NCBI GenBank assembly: GCA_016630955.3
Contig: CM049988.1
Coordinates: forward strand, 1,612,001-1,676,000
Direction of reading: 5' to 3'
Source: Didymella arachidicola
Taxonomy: Eukaryota > Ascomycota > Dothideomycetes > Pleosporales > Didymellaceae
Length of the DNA: 64,000 nucleotides
Of the stretch, positions 51,076 to 63,498 are shown one piece after another; the first letter of the stretch is position 1, and each line of letters opens with the position of its first letter. The translations under genes and the position numbers were made by a program. Under the pieces are notes generated by a model. That model was not told the origin of the DNA. It did not search any database and saw only the letters and a list, made by a program, of their open reading frames with translations.

Positions 51076-53092
51076 CTACTTCCTCGCCCTCTTCTCACTC
51101 GGTGCACTTCCCTCACTAAGCTCACTGGCACTCCTCTTATGCCCGTGTCCCAGACTCGTCGCGCGACTCGTCTGCGCCGCACTCTCGTCCTCGCCCTCAG
51201 CATCGACATCCGCAGTCGGACTGTTCTGAGCCCCTGTATCGTCCTCACCCTCTGCGTCGTTCTCATCGTCCTCGTCGTCATCATTGTCGTCGCGATCGCC
51301 GTTCGCAGGGGTATTCTGCGCACCTGTGTCGTCTTCTCCTTCAGCATCGTCATCTTGATCCTCGTTCTCGTCGCCCATGGGCGTATCCTCTGTACCGGGC
51401 TGTTGATCTGTCTCCGCACCATCGACTTCCTGCTTCACGCCGTTGCTGGTCGAGGGGCCCGTGCCGTCGCGGGCGGCTTTCATGCGGGCCAGCACGCGGC
51501 ACTCGCCCATCTCCTTCTCCTTGACTTTGCGCACGTCGAGCAGACGGCTCACTTTAGCTACAAGCTGCTCGAAGACATCGGCAACCTTTGACGTCGGGAT
51601 CGGTATGATGTCCGGCACGCCGAGTTCCTGCAGCGCGCTCGCGATCTTCTGCGTCTGCACGTTCGACTTGGCTTGGCGCATCTTAAGCAGCTTGTCGGAG
51701 CCAAAGGTTACGCCTGAGGTGAGGCGGTCGTGCGTGCTGACGTTGAAGCGGTGTTCTTGGTGCGGGCTTAGTGTCTTGACGGGGGTATGGCTTGGAGCGG
51801 CGGGTGGCAGCGCCATGGATGTTCGTCTGTTGGCGGAGTTGGAGGCGGAGGGCGTGTTGATCATGTCGTTTGCGCTTAGACTGAGACGACCGGGCGCGTT
51901 GGTGCCGCCAGAGGAGCGCTTCTTGCTGCGGTCCTGTTGGAAGAGCTGCTGGAACAACGCCTGCAATGCAGTGCTAGATGTGAAGGATTGGAGGCCGGCG
52001 GCGGTGGAGGTATTGGCCTGCGGTGCGTCGAGGCGGGCGCGGAGTTCGTCGCGTTCGGCATCGAGGCGCGCGGCGGCCATATTGATGCGTTGGAGTTCGG
52101 TGAGGAGGAACTCCTCTTCTTTGACCTCGTCCATGTTGCGATTCATCAGCGCCGTGGCGAGCATCTTGCGGTTGCGTTCCATGACAGGGTCAAACTTCGA
52201 TAGCGTCTCGTAGAGGCCGTACTGGTCGGCATCCATCTGGACTTCGGGTATGCGGAGCTTCATGAGCTTTGCGGAGATGTCGTAGAAGCGCGCCTTCATT
52301 TCCTCGAGCGATCGCTCCTTGTCCCGTGGGGGTGCGAACGGCATGGCCACCAAGGCATTCGACTCGTCCTCCCCATTCTCCTGCTTCGTAGCCTGGGCTA
52401 GTTCTCGTTCCCGCCTCTTGAGCGCCTGCCACTCGTAGCGATCCCAGACCACAGCCCACCGGTACGAATAATCTTTCACTATCCCAAACAGGTAGTCCGT
52501 CTCCTCTCGGCTCCAATCATCGCTCCTTAGGTGTGCATCGTACTCCTCGTCTGTGAAGTCGGGCATGTCCACCGTGATGTTGTATTTGAGGTAATCGGCG
52601 CAGTTCTCGAGGTAGTCGGTGGGCTCGCTGTCCTGCATCGCGGCATCGTCGCCTTCTTGTACGGGTGGAGCTGCTGTAGGTTTGCGCCGCCAATGCTTCA
52701 GCACGAGGCCGTCGGGGCGCGCTGGGTTTGTGAACGGCTGCTGGATCCTAGGTTACGCTGTCAGAGGCGGTTCCGCGGAGTAGTATTCGCCGGAGTTACC
52801 ATTTCTTTGCAGGCCCGGTGCTCTGCCTCTTCGCACGGTAGGCCTTCTTCTCCTCGTAGACTGCGACTGGTGGTGGGCGCTCGCCATACAACGCCGCAAC
52901 TTCGCGCGCAACGCCCTCTACCCACACGTGTCAGCTGCAGACTCCTCAGCCCGGCGGAACCCGCGTATGCTGTCAAGACGTACGTATTCTTTTTGTCTGT
53001 CCGCCCTTCTTAGACTTCTTGCTTGCCAGCGGCGGTGCAACCTCGCCCATGGGCAGTCCCAGCATATCGCGCACATCGCGATTCGACGCCAT
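51076..53092 (-). CDS. SWC4: SWR1/NuA4 complex subunit Swc4 (DMAP1 homologue)
   Basis: Swc4 is shared by the SWR1 (H2A.Z exchange) and NuA4 (histone acetyltransferase) complexes. Exons 53092-52984, 52917-52800 and 52747-51076 give 632 aa. The N-terminus MASNRDVRDMLGLP, a Lys-rich stretch and EVAALYGERPPPV lead to W..PF.NPAR..GL..KHW. A SANT-like domain has FTDEEYDAHLRSDDWSREETDYLFGIV and RWAVVWDRYEW. A helical DMAP1 region with RKMLATALMNRN follows. The C-terminus is an acidic tail with two copies of AEGEDDTGAQN and a final basic KRARK. The tail differs from yeast and is expected to be disordered. Confidence 0.93.
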
Positions 53093-53712
53093 CGCGGCTG
53101 TGTTCCAACTTGATCTGGCGGCGCAGAAGTGTTGGAAAGGAACGTTGTCAATGGTTTTGCAGGGGTGGAGTGAGCGCGTTGAATTGTTGGAATCGCGAAG
53201 TTGCGCGCGATAGATTGCGGGAGGGCGGTGGGTGCCAAGCTCACGTCCTTCACGGGAGCTGCGGCCGCTTCGGTCCAACACCCCGCCAGGCTCCAGTTGT
53301 GGATGTACACAGTGCTACTCTGCAAGATTGCTATCTGGTGGCAATATCTTTGTGGATATGACGTCTCAGATCGCGTGACAGCTCAATCGTAGAGTAGTCA
53401 ACAGTATCAGGACATGTACCAACCTGCCCTCGACCTTTGCAGTGACTCGGTGTTTGTGAACATGGGTGACGGGGTGTACACGGCTTTCTACTCTTCTGCA
53501 GCAGCCTGATAGGTCGTCCTGTTATTCAGGACACATCTTACCTCAGCCAATGCTGACTTACTTGCACCTGATCTTGCAGCATACAAGGCATGTACTAACA
53601 TACCACTTCACCGGCTGTGACACCAGGTCCCTGGTCGCCCTCAGAACAACCACTTGATCCCAGACTTCACAAAGACAATTCCTACATATACCCTACACCA
53701 ACACCACTTACC
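53093..53712. other. SWC4/53713 divergent promoter region
   Basis: 620 bp, no gene. The 53713 side is A/C-rich (a likely leader). No strong motif was recognised. Confidence 0.3.
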
Positions 53713-54297
53713 ATGGCCGCCCAACCGCCTCAAGACATTGAGCAACACATCAAGGCCCTCTACTACACCTACAGGCACACCCCGTCCCCCTCCTCCAAAG
53801 GCCTCTTCTTCTCTCCAGCCTGCCTCCAAATCTGCCGTCCCACACCCTCGTACTCTGCCACAAGCCGCTCCCAAATCACGCAGTACCTCGAAGACGCTCA
53901 ACAAGGCAAAGTGCCAATTGAAACCGCCGTTGATCGTGACAGCCAGCCTGGTCCACTGGAAGAGAAACCTCTCACCGGCGACACAGCTTACTACACGATT
54001 AGGCCCCTTCGGCCGTCCGAACACACTTTCGGCACCGCCGCAGCGACAGCAGCCATCGGACTCACTCCAGCAGCCTTGGCGGCGAGCGCCGAAGCAGAGG
54101 GGTGGATCGGTATGCGTGTTGATCTGTGGGATGAGGGGTCTGAGGAGGGGTTGCTGGTCAAGGTGCAGTATTGGTGGCGTTTGGAGGCGGAGAGAGAAGT
54201 GGATGGGAAGGTTTGGAGACAGTGTCTGCATGATATCATGTATCTTGGGCCACGAGATGGGACGGAGGGTACGGAGGGTGTGGAGGTACTGAGGTAG
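53713..54297 (+). CDS. Uncharacterised protein, possibly NTF2/SnoaL-like, 194 aa
   Basis: Single exon. The ATG at 53713 follows an ACTTACC leader; the frame is open further upstream (to 53617) without another ATG of better context. The sequence has an N-terminal helix (DIEQHIKALYYTYRHTPS), a central FFSPACLQICRP stretch, and several beta-strand-like pieces late in the protein (GWIGMRVDLWDEG, LLVKVQYWWRLE, RQCLHDIMYLGPRD). This alternation resembles the NTF2/SnoaL-like cone fold common in fungal proteins, but no catalytic residues can be named. The role is unknown. Confidence 0.6.
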   Translation: MAAQPPQDIEQHIKALYYTYRHTPSPSSKGLFFSPACLQICRPTPSYSATSRSQITQYLEDAQQGKVPIETAVDRDSQPGPLEEKPLTGDTAYYTIRPLRPSEHTFGTAAATAAIGLTPAALAASAEAEGWIGMRVDLWDEGSEEGLLVKVQYWWRLEAEREVDGKVWRQCLHDIMYLGPRDGTEGTEGVEVLR

Positions 54298-55053
54298 ATG
54301 GTAAATGCCGTGCTTATGAGAAATTCTTGGTGTGGAGACACGGTGCTTGCAGCCATATCATCTGCATGTGAGAGGAAATGGTCGTGTGGGTCAACTTAGA
54401 CGACGTGGCTGCGGTATTTTGGTGAGTCTGTGATGAGATGCTCTAGACCCTCGGGATGTACTCGTGTGCACATCACTCAGTATAGGCAGCTAAAGTTGAA
54501 GATGTCGTCTCTAATTTGCTCCTTTGTCGTCTAACTAAAACAAGCCAGAACCCACCGCTCTTCCACAATACAGACGGACTCCAGCGAAAGAGACTCCTTT
54601 ACATGCTATGTTTTTCTCCTACCAAACAAACATGAAATGATAATGATGATAACTGAGATGCCAACTTTCGTGCCGCCAAAAGACGCAACGCCGCGTACGC
54701 CAATGTGAATGGCTTCCGGAAAGCAAGCTGCTGTGCGGGTGCAGCTCACACAGACGAAAGCCGGGTGTGAAGAAGATGATGATGATGATGAAAAGAAGAG
54801 ATCCAGGCTGGCGTCGAGGTGGTTCGGTCGTCGTGAGTATTACCTAAGATACCGGAAGGAGATTTCGATCCCGTCTATCAATCATTACAAAAATACCTAT
54901 ACAGGAAAGACGTGGTCGATAAGTCCGCTCAATGAACGAACTCCGTGATGCAACGCAATACGCAGGAAATCAGATGAGACAGTAGGAACAGCTGCCTGTG
55001 GCTCAGAAAGCAGGTCGACAGAAGCCTCGACAGAAGCCTCGACAGCAGCTCCG
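54298..55053. other. Intergenic between convergent 53713 gene and CK1
   Basis: 756 bp with 3' ends of both genes. It includes a GAT-repeat (near 54774-54790) and a 12-bp tandem repeat next to the CK1 stop. An 80-codon frame at 54709-54948 lacks any support. Confidence 0.35.
55015..55045. repeat. 12-bp tandem repeat, 2.6 copies
   Basis: TCGACAGAAGCC occurs at 55015-55026 and 55027-55038, followed by TCGACAG. It lies in the 3' untranslated region of the CK1 gene, directly after its stop codon. Confidence 0.85.
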
Positions 55054-56753
55054 CTAGTTGCTGCTTCCGCCGCAGCATAGTATCTTAGACAGCTTCTGCA
55101 TGAAGCCCTCCTTCTCAGGCTCCGGCCGCCTCGGCTGCTGAGCGTTGGGACTCTGTGCAGGTGTCGCGCGGTTCTGAGCCTGGTTGAGGTTGGGCTGGCT
55201 GTGCTGGAATTGAGCCTGGTTCGAAGCCGCATCGGGTGGTGCGAGATCGCCCGTGCTCTTCTTGACCTCTGCTCCGCGTGTTGTGGAGTCCCTTGGGTTT
55301 CTTCCGGGCTGGGCTCGAGTCGCTCCGGGCTTTGGGAGAGGCTCGTTTAAACGGTGGTGATCGACGGGCAGGTGCGTCTTCTGCTGCCTGTGAGGCTGGC
55401 CGTGGACATTGACGGCGGTGGAGGAGTTCTGATGGATGTTGGAATGGTGCATCTGTTGAACTGCCGAGGGGTGGGACTTCATTACCTCCCAGCCCTTTCC
55501 ATTATTCAGCTTCATCCAGTCGTACTCGCCATCCTCAATCTCGCCAGTGCTTTTAAGCGCCTGGGTAAAGAGTTCGCGCAGGTAATCATAGTCGGGTGTG
55601 TCCTCGAAGCCGAGGTTACGGACGTAGCTGAGGTATTTGTTGAACTCCTCTGTTTTTTGTTAGCCATGTTCAGCAAAGATGGTGAGATGTGTACACACCA
55701 GGGAAGCTGTCGCACAGATCCTTGATAGGAGTTGTCTGCTTCTTCTCGCCGATCTTCTCGTATTTCTGCTTATTGGTAGCAGCCTTGAGGCCTTGCCATG
55801 GGAGACCGCCACGGAGGAAGTACATGAATACGTGACCGAGAGCTTCCAAGTCGTCTCTGCGAGACTGCTCGCGTCCCAAATGGGTGTTGATACTCATGTA
55901 ACGAGCTGTACCGGAAAGTGACTTGCGCTCCCTGTACGGAATGTGCTGCTTCGTCTTCGGATCACGGTACTGCTTAGCCATACCAAAGTCCACAACGTGA
56001 ATCACATTAGCGCTTTTGGAGCCTGGTCGGCCAATGAGAAAGTTGTCAGGCTTGATGTCGCGGTAGATGAGGTTCTTCTCGTGGATGGTCTGAACTCTCG
56101 ACAGCTACACGCATGTTAGACATCGAAAGGGCGTGAGCTTGGAATACGCACCATCTGCTTGGCGACCATGACTACGGTCTTGATCGAGAACTTCCTGTTG
56201 CAGTGGTCGAAGAGGTCCTCCAAACTAGGACCAAGCAGGTCGATGACTAGGATGTTGTGCAGGCCCTCCTGGCCGAAGTAGTAGACATTAGGGATCCCAG
56301 CTGCATGATGTCAGTTGCGTGATTCGAAGTATTGGGGCTGAAGCAGTGGTAGGCAGCCGAGTTTGGGCCGCCAGCAGCACCGCCATTAGGTGGCCGGCAC
56401 CAACGTCAACAGGATTGCAGACCAAAAACAGTCATCGCAGTGTATGGCGTGTACGCATGCCAAGGCAGCGTCCAGCGTACAGACCGTGCCTTCGCTCGCT
56501 CGAACGGGCGGCATCAGGGTGAATAATAGGGGCAGCGAGAGAACTTACGGCAACCCACGAGGATCTTGTACGTGCGGTACTCGTCACGCAGTTGGGGAGC
56601 ATCGCTCTTGCGCGGCTCGAACTTGATGGCAACCTGCTGCTGGTTGAGCAGGTTGGTGCCCTCGAAGATGACGCCAAAGGAGCCCTCGCCGATCTTCTTG
56701 CCGACGCGGTAGTGGACGCCGACGACGTTGGAGGAGGTGCTGCCGCTCGCCAT
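55054..56753 (-). CDS. CKIA: Membrane-associated casein kinase I (Yck/Cki type)
   Basis: Exons 56753-56549, 56300-56152, 56104-55699 and 55649-55054 give 451 aa. Kinase landmarks: GEGSFG glycine loop, VAIKFEP lysine, YRDIKPDNFLIG catalytic loop, HVVDFGMAKQYRDP (DFG) and RYMSINTHLGREQSRRDD, the CK1 signature replacing APE. The N-terminal VVGVHYRVGKKIG and the Gln/Asn/Pro-rich tail ending KILCCGGSSN (Cys445/446) identify the palmitoylated Yck1-3/CkiA branch and not the Hrr25 type. The family acts in nutrient signalling, morphogenesis and trafficking at the plasma and vacuolar membranes. The intron at 55698-55650 uses a GTGTGT donor. Confidence 0.93.
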
Positions 56754-58571
56754 GGTGGATGGGATGGAAGAGTGCGGGTGCAGCAGCTGGAGATGTGGGC
56801 GGACGACGCAGAGGAGTCGCGGTGCGGTGAGCGATGAGGGTGGATGGGCGTCTCCGGAGGTCGGCTGGGGCTATGCAGGCCGGGTGTCGTCTCCTGGGTC
56901 GGCTCGAGGGCGTCAGTGCAATCCACGGGCGGGCGACGGCGACGGAACTGCTGCAGGCTGCAGCTGGGCAAACAATGCAGAGTATCGCTGCGCAGGGAAA
57001 ACAATGGGCGGAGGTGCGGACAGGAGAGATCGACTCGCGATGGAAGAGGCCTCGCACCTGGGGAGAGAATACAGAGCGGCTGGACGGACTCGCGCTAGGC
57101 CCGCTTGATCAATGGGGCGGTCAGTGCACGCTTTGGCAGTGCACTTGCGTACTAGCATTCACTGGATCACTACGACGGCCCTTGCCATTGCTTCAAGCGT
57201 GCGCCTTTTTTCATGCACTCCGCGACGACAGCCCGACAGCTAGCTCGCAGGGAGCTGCATCCGCTCTTGCGGCTGTGGAGGCGTGTCGTCGCAGGTGTTG
57301 TTGTTGTTAACTTGTTATTGCTGGAGACCCCGTCGTACCTGCGTTCTCTGGCCAGTTCCTCGGCCGCGAACTCATTTAGGAAGGAACGTCCTACGAATCG
57401 CCATGGATCGAGCGCTGGCGAGCTCGTACAGTACACGCGAGGCATGTCCGCTGGCCTCGACACCGCCGCAACATTGACGTGGACAGCCGGCCCTCTCTGC
57501 TACCACCTCTCTGCATGGCATCTGTCCTCGCCGCGCTGCACACGCTCGCCTTGCCGAGGTGCGGCGCCTCCTCCTTTGCGTGAGGCTGCCATGCCGGAAC
57601 CTGGGCAAGTGGACTCGTTGCGACGAAAAAACGGTCAGCGGCCTTGATTGGCGCAGCTGGCTCAAGCCACACCGTGCCCTGAACAGGGCAAGCCCCACCC
57701 GAGAAATGAACTGGTTTGCATCCATCAAGGGTCTGGAACCATTGTGCAGTCTGTGCAAGCGTGCCGATGCCTTTTGTGTATCTTCACATCTCGCTGCATC
57801 GAGATGGGGATAGGCAGTACCAGCAAATTATCGATTGTCACACGAAATTGCTTTCTGCCATTCGGGAATGGAATCTGCCAAAGAGTGACGTAGGATCTGT
57901 CTCCGCAGCCGTCAGCTTCGGAAGAGATGGCCGTTCCGCGAGGCCAGCAACCTGGCGTTTCAGATGGAACGTGCAGCGCGTCCTGCATGTTGAGAAGCTC
58001 GATATGTCGGGTACAACATCAGCATTATGATATAATCCTCCAGAGGCTTACCGGGCTCATGGTATGTTCACAGATAAGCATTCGCTGTCGTTCAGACCTG
58101 CACAGACATGTATGTGCCTGCTACCGTACCTTGTCAGCCAGCTGATAGTGTGCGCGCACAACCGTGGTCATGACTCACGACTCGAGACGTGAATTGAGCC
58201 AGGCAAGTGCGCTTGCGCGTAACTGACAGGGCCCGGGAGCCCTGTAAAGCCGCTGTCATGTCTAACGGTAACGGTGAGAAGCATCTGTAGTCTCCGATAT
58301 CCTCCATGTCCCGAGAGCAACACGCGTCCACATTGACTGCCTCGAGAGAGATAAAATGTTTCATCTTGCTTACGTGCTTCTTCTGGCAAGATCTACAAGC
58401 CGCTGGACGCCTGCCGCCCAACCGCTATAGTTACAAAAAACAAAGACAAGAAGCGCCGGTGCAGGCTGCTGTGCTCTTTTTGAAACGCCGTGCCCAATGC
58501 TTTCCAATGCAGTTCGCCCAATTGAGACGGAAACCCTCGATGCCGCAACATCAATGGCTGGCTGTTACCTA
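56754..58571. other. 1.8 kb intergenic, CK1 promoter and NUP133 3' flank
   Basis: Adjacent to 56753 is the CK1 leader and promoter. Frames such as 57213-57647 (+) are Arg/Ser/Leu-rich with no motif. No RNA gene, repeat or mobile element was recognised. Long upstream regions are common for CK1 genes. Confidence 0.35.
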
Positions 58572-61500
58572 TCACTCCTGCATCTCCACGTCCTGGCCCT
58601 GGTCAACGCCATTGACTGTGTCGCCCTCCACAGTCGAAGCTTCAGCCTCAGGAGCAGCCTCTTCATCATCGCCGGACTCTGCCTGGGCGTTGTCATCTCC
58701 GTTTTTTTCTCTCAGGTATGCAGTCTTGCCTGCTCGACAAGCTGCCTTGAACCACGCGTCGAGCCTGTTCTTCTCCAGGTTCTCCTGCAAGATCTCATCG
58801 TCGAGCAAATTATCCTGGATAATGGGTCCACGAATCTCCTCGTCAGGGAAGCGCACGCAGAGCTCTCCGTGGGTGCCTCCAGCGCCGATCAAGGCCGTGA
58901 GCTGCTTGGGCCATACAACACGGTTGTGCGGGTCGTTGTCTGTTACGCGTCAGTACAGTGTTCCCGCTTGGGATATAGTCACACTTACCGATCAGGCTCA
59001 TTAAGCCCTTGAAGGTCCAACCAACGTACGTTTGCTCCAAATCTCCATGAAGCTCAGCATCAGATATGTCTTTGGTGTTGTTAATCTCGGCCCAATTGTC
59101 CTTGTTGCACAGTCGCTTCCAGATAAGCTTCAAGAGGCCCTCTCGTGTGGTGCGGTGGATCCTGTGCCAATTGGCGGCCAGAGACCTCAAGGCGAAGGTG
59201 AATTCGTTAGACTGTATGATCGATTCAACCTTCTCGCCACCCGTGTCGTTCATGAGAGTTAAAATGTCGATCATCAGCTCAGGACCGATCAACCTGTTAT
59301 GGATGAGCTGATCGAAGCCTTGCTTGAGTAGTTGCCAAAGTGCCGGTCGTGCTTCGATGGGACCCCTGGCATATGCCTCCATAAGCTGGTTCACAGCAGC
59401 CTCATCATCAAGCGCATCGTGGAATTTCGGTTCGAGATAGTCGAACAGCAGACCTTGCATAGAAGCGTACTCCAATTGATCAAGGATAACCTTGTAGTTC
59501 TTCTCCCGGATCATCTCTGTTTTGGTCGGCTCCTCGGATCGACCGCTGGATCGTTTAGCCTGGCCAGGCTTCTCTTCTTTCTGGCAGAGCATTGAGAGCT
59601 TGCACATGGACAACTCGATCTTGTTGCACCACACGTTTGTTTCTTCCTTGGCCGTATCGTAGAGGGCCTCCGCGGCAGCTTCATAGTCGTTCTCGCCAGA
59701 CACCTCGTTGATCCACCTGAGTCGCGCACGGGATGGATCAGCCCGCAGGAACCTGCTTAAAGACTTCTGGTTCAGGTGCTCTGGCTCAAACATCTTGGCT
59801 GCCTTGCCTTCCGTGATGTGCTTCAGGTAGAAAGCCTCAGCCCACTCGTCCCCATACGTCTCAAAGTAACGGTTGATACGCTCCTTGATCTTCTTGAGCT
59901 TGACGGTGCTCTCAGCAATTTCCATCTTGCTTCGAGTCTCTGCCTTTTCCTTTTCAAGCCATTGAGTCTCGTCCCAGATTAGGTCTACCAAAGTAGTCAT
60001 GTCCTTGTAGTGCTCGGCAAGATTCATGCCATCCGTAGCCAGACCAAGATCCATAAGGCCCTTGATATGCTCCGGTCTGACCTTGTTGTTCCACTCATCT
60101 CGAACGATTCGTCCACCGTCGCGTGTCTTCTCGTCAGCCTGCTCAAGCATCCATTGGAAGCGTTCAATGTGAGTCTGGCAGCCGATTCGTACCATACGAG
60201 GGTTGTCCTTGGCGATCTTCTGAGATAGCGTCTCCTGAAGGCCTTCCTCGAAGTTCTCGACTGCCAGATTACGTCCCACGTCTACAAGGCTGCGTACAGA
60301 GCTGACAATGTTGTGTGTGGATGTCCAGAATGGCGGTAGGTCCTCGTTACCCTGGCCTGGCTTCAGGATGCCATCTTCTAGCGAAGCGGAATCAAGGCCG
60401 TAGACTTCAGCGTTGTCTTGTCGGAAACGGAAGGCTGTTTCCAGAGTTACGAGCATGACGTCGGACCCTTCGCTAAGTCGCTGCATGATTGATGGTTGTT
60501 CCTTGTCACTCTCCTTCATGTAGAATGTGCGTAGGAAATTCCATCCCCAAGGAATTAAAACACCAACGGAGTCGATGTCTCGCAGGAAGTATTGCCGTAT
60601 TGGGTCCGTTTCGCCAACGTCAGGGTTGATGGGTGTCTTGTACCGCTCATGCATTGCTTTGACAATGTCACTCATGAGCACTTTTTCTGGGTAGGCATCT
60701 GGGTGCGCTTGCTGATCCTGCAGCTTCGATTCGTACCAGTTCCAGAGCTTGTGTGCTGCAGCAAGCTTCTCAGCGTGCCAAAGCATTCGCCACTTCGTCG
60801 AGAATGGCAACGCAGGATAGTCGGATTGCAAGTTAGATATCAAGGTTCGCAGCGCAGCAGCACGCATCTTGAACTGCTCATCCATAGAAGACGTGACCTT
60901 GTCGAGGTAATCATAAGAAGAGCCGATGATCCCCAAGCTGACGTCGAGCGCTGCCTGTGCAGTTTCTTCCTCAGAGAACGAGAAGCGAGATTTGACAGAG
61001 AAATCGATGATGTTGCCGGGCTTGGAGCTGAAGAATGTCGCCTGCTCCAGCTTACTTCTAGCCGTGACCTTGACTCTGTCTGCGTTCGTATCATCTGCTA
61101 CTGGCGGCTGCGCGCTGAACTGCAAGATTCCAGCCCCTTGTACGAAGATTAGCGCGGTGCTCTTCCTCTCCTTCCGGGTAGTTGCTGCTGTTGCAACTCC
61201 GCACACTGTGACCTTGAGCTCCTCCCGGAAGTATACCGCATCCTGGAAGGGCAAATTTGATCGCCCTGAATCTGCCAGAAGCTGTGCATCGGGACTCTCC
61301 TCTGGCTGGGCTAAGGACGTAGTCACGATGGCGCCAGGAAACAGTACGAAGGCGGTATGTCCGGGCTGGGGAAGCAGAAGTGTCCCTGTTGGTTCAGCAG
61401 AGAGTTGTTCCTGAACAAAGCTCTTGATGGGAATCGTTCTGCTGACGGTACCTCCAGAAGTTGAAAGGTCTACCTCCAGTAGTGAGTAGTCTAGCGTGTG

Positions 61501-62723
61501 GCGTCCGAACAAAGCCACAAGTACTAGAACGGTCACTGATCTGGGTGTTCGCGCCTGTTCTATGATTGCAAAGTCTAGAACTTGCACGTCACTTTGGTTA
61601 CGCAGTTCGTTCGAGAGCCCAGTTTGTACAGCCGCAAGCATCTCGTCGTGAACATCGACTTCATGCTTGAAGACCTGTTGCCCTGACCAGCTCAAGTCCC
61701 ATAATTGGAACACTCCGTTCTTGGTCGATGTGATGACCTCCATTTGACCCTTCGTGTCGGATGCGCGCGACCTGACAGACGCAATGGTCTTGCGGATTGC
61801 GCCGCCCAGCAGTCCTCGTAGACTGAATAAGCTGCTACTCGAGCCACTGGGTCCATTCAGGACTGCAGTGCTTACACTGGGTCGTCCTTGCGAGTCGCGC
61901 AAAGTCAATTGCGCAAGTCTGCCACTACTGAATCTCAGGATGAAACCCGCGTGTTCGATGTCGACCAAGTCCGTGATCACCTCGCCTGAGTAGAGCTTGA
62001 CCGATCCCTCCACCCCCTGCTGTCGCTCTGGGTATAAACTCCTGGCCTCTGCATTGTCGATGTTCTCCCAAAAGTGGATGCGGCCGCTCGAGGGCGCAAG
62101 TGCAACAACGCCGTAGTCGTTCGTGGGGCCGTTTTTTACGATTGCGCCAAGAGGGAGCGGGTCTGTTGGTCGCAGATTGAAGGGTAGTGGTAGGGTTACG
62201 ACCTTTGTAGGACCTCCTGCATTGCTGTAGTCCCAGACAAGTGCGCGATCCGTTGTGAATGCCAGCGCAAGCCCTGCAGATGACACTGCGGAGGCTGTGT
62301 ACGGTGTGCGTGTGAGCGCGGAGGGAAAGCTGGGAAGCTTCTTAACGCTGTAATTCGCATTTTTGGTCTGCGTCGCCGACTGATTAGCTGACTAGCTCCA
62401 GATAATTGCATGATACCCACCAAGTATTGAACGTTTTCTTCTTTCAGAGCTCGTTTGGGAGGCGCAGACTTCTTTTCGCGAACGGGCATGTCGACCATCA
62501 CGAGGGAATTCTCCGTGCTGTCATGACCCCTGGAGCCATTCAGCGTTGTATGTCCGTTCGCAGATTTCAAGTCTGAGCCAGCGGTAATCTGTGATGCGCC
62601 GTCTTCCGCAATCTTACTGCGCTTTCGTCGAGGTTGATCGTGCCCGTTGGAGTCGCGCTGCCGTCGTCGATTGCCGCGCAATGAGCTACGCGCGCTTTGA
62701 AGCGACGCTTCTGGTGAGAACAT
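58572..62723 (-). CDS. NUP133: Nuclear pore scaffold nucleoporin (Nup133 type)
   Basis: Exons 62723-62421, 62379-58989 and 58939-58572 give 1353 aa. The N-terminus is polar and basic (RRKRSK), as in Nup133 orthologues, which carry a membrane-binding loop nearby. A beta-propeller region (about 120-520) has LALAFTTDRALVWDY, GRIHFWENI and NGVFQLWDLSW. A long helical domain follows (about 560-1300) with EDLPPFW, YLKHITEGKAAKMFEPEHLNQKSLSRFL and VVWPKQLTAL. The C-terminus is acidic. Nup133 belongs to the Y-complex (Nup84/107). The first intron is only 41 nt; the second (58988-58940) creates IDNDPHNRVVWP. The stop is 1.8 kb from the divergent CK1 start. Confidence 0.92.
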
Positions 62724-63498
62724 GATGAATCGGAGGGATAGTGTAGGTTTGAGACGCGAAAGGCGCGCCGGCGATGATGTTGGTTGCTCGATGTTGAGGC
62801 AGTCGACAACTCATGCGTACCCTATGTTTTCGAGCTCACTGACAGGGATGGCAGGCGCGCACGCGCCAAGACGCGAATCTGCGGAGTTAAGATCGCGCTT
62901 CACTTCCTTCAATGCTCTTCTTTCTCATGAGAGTGATCTTGAGAATACTTTTTCGTGCCGCTCTAGAGTTCTCACCTTCGCACTAAATCTCAAAATCCTT
63001 CATATACACCTACATCATCGCCGGAAATCGAGTCTTAGTGCTTTCGCGAAGCTGCAGGCACCCGTAGCGCTCATCAGTTTTTCGCAGCGTGACTTACGAT
63101 GAGACGGGCATATCATGATCATGTTGAAGCTTTTCAGGATAGAGACGATGTCTCAGGCGCTTCTCTTGGATAGTAAAGACATCAGACAAAGACACCAGCT
63201 GTCAAGTTTTTGAATTCCCCATAGTATCAAAGGTCTATGCTGACCACAAGGCTTATTCTCTGGCTTTCATGGTTTCTCATTTTTACAATGCGATTTCGAA
63301 CGCGTCAGAGAGATCTCACAAGGCTAATGGTCGAGCCTTTCAAGGACAACAGGTGGGAGCATTGCAATTATTAGCGCAGACCCATCGTTAGTCAGATCAC
63401 AGACTTGCCTGTGATTTGACTGACTTGGCAAATCTCTAGTGACTTGACGATTTTTTGTTGCAGCTGATGTCCTCTACTGTCCTCAGCTCGTTTCCCTC
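62724..63498. other. NUP133 promoter and SDR 3' flank
   Basis: 775 bp without a supported gene. A 126-codon plus-strand frame (62722-63102) overlaps the NUP133 start and is regarded as chance. Confidence 0.35.

Noticed and set aside
54709..54948. Small plus-strand frame with GAT repeats
   Set aside because: Lies between two convergent 3' ends; Asp run comes from a simple repeat; no support.
57213..57647. Plus-strand frame of 144 codons upstream of CK1
   Set aside because: Arg/Ser/Leu-rich, no motif, and several overlapping frames exist on both strands here.
62722..63102. Plus-strand frame of 126 codons next to the NUP133 start
   Set aside because: Overlaps the NUP133 start codon and shows no motif or splice context.
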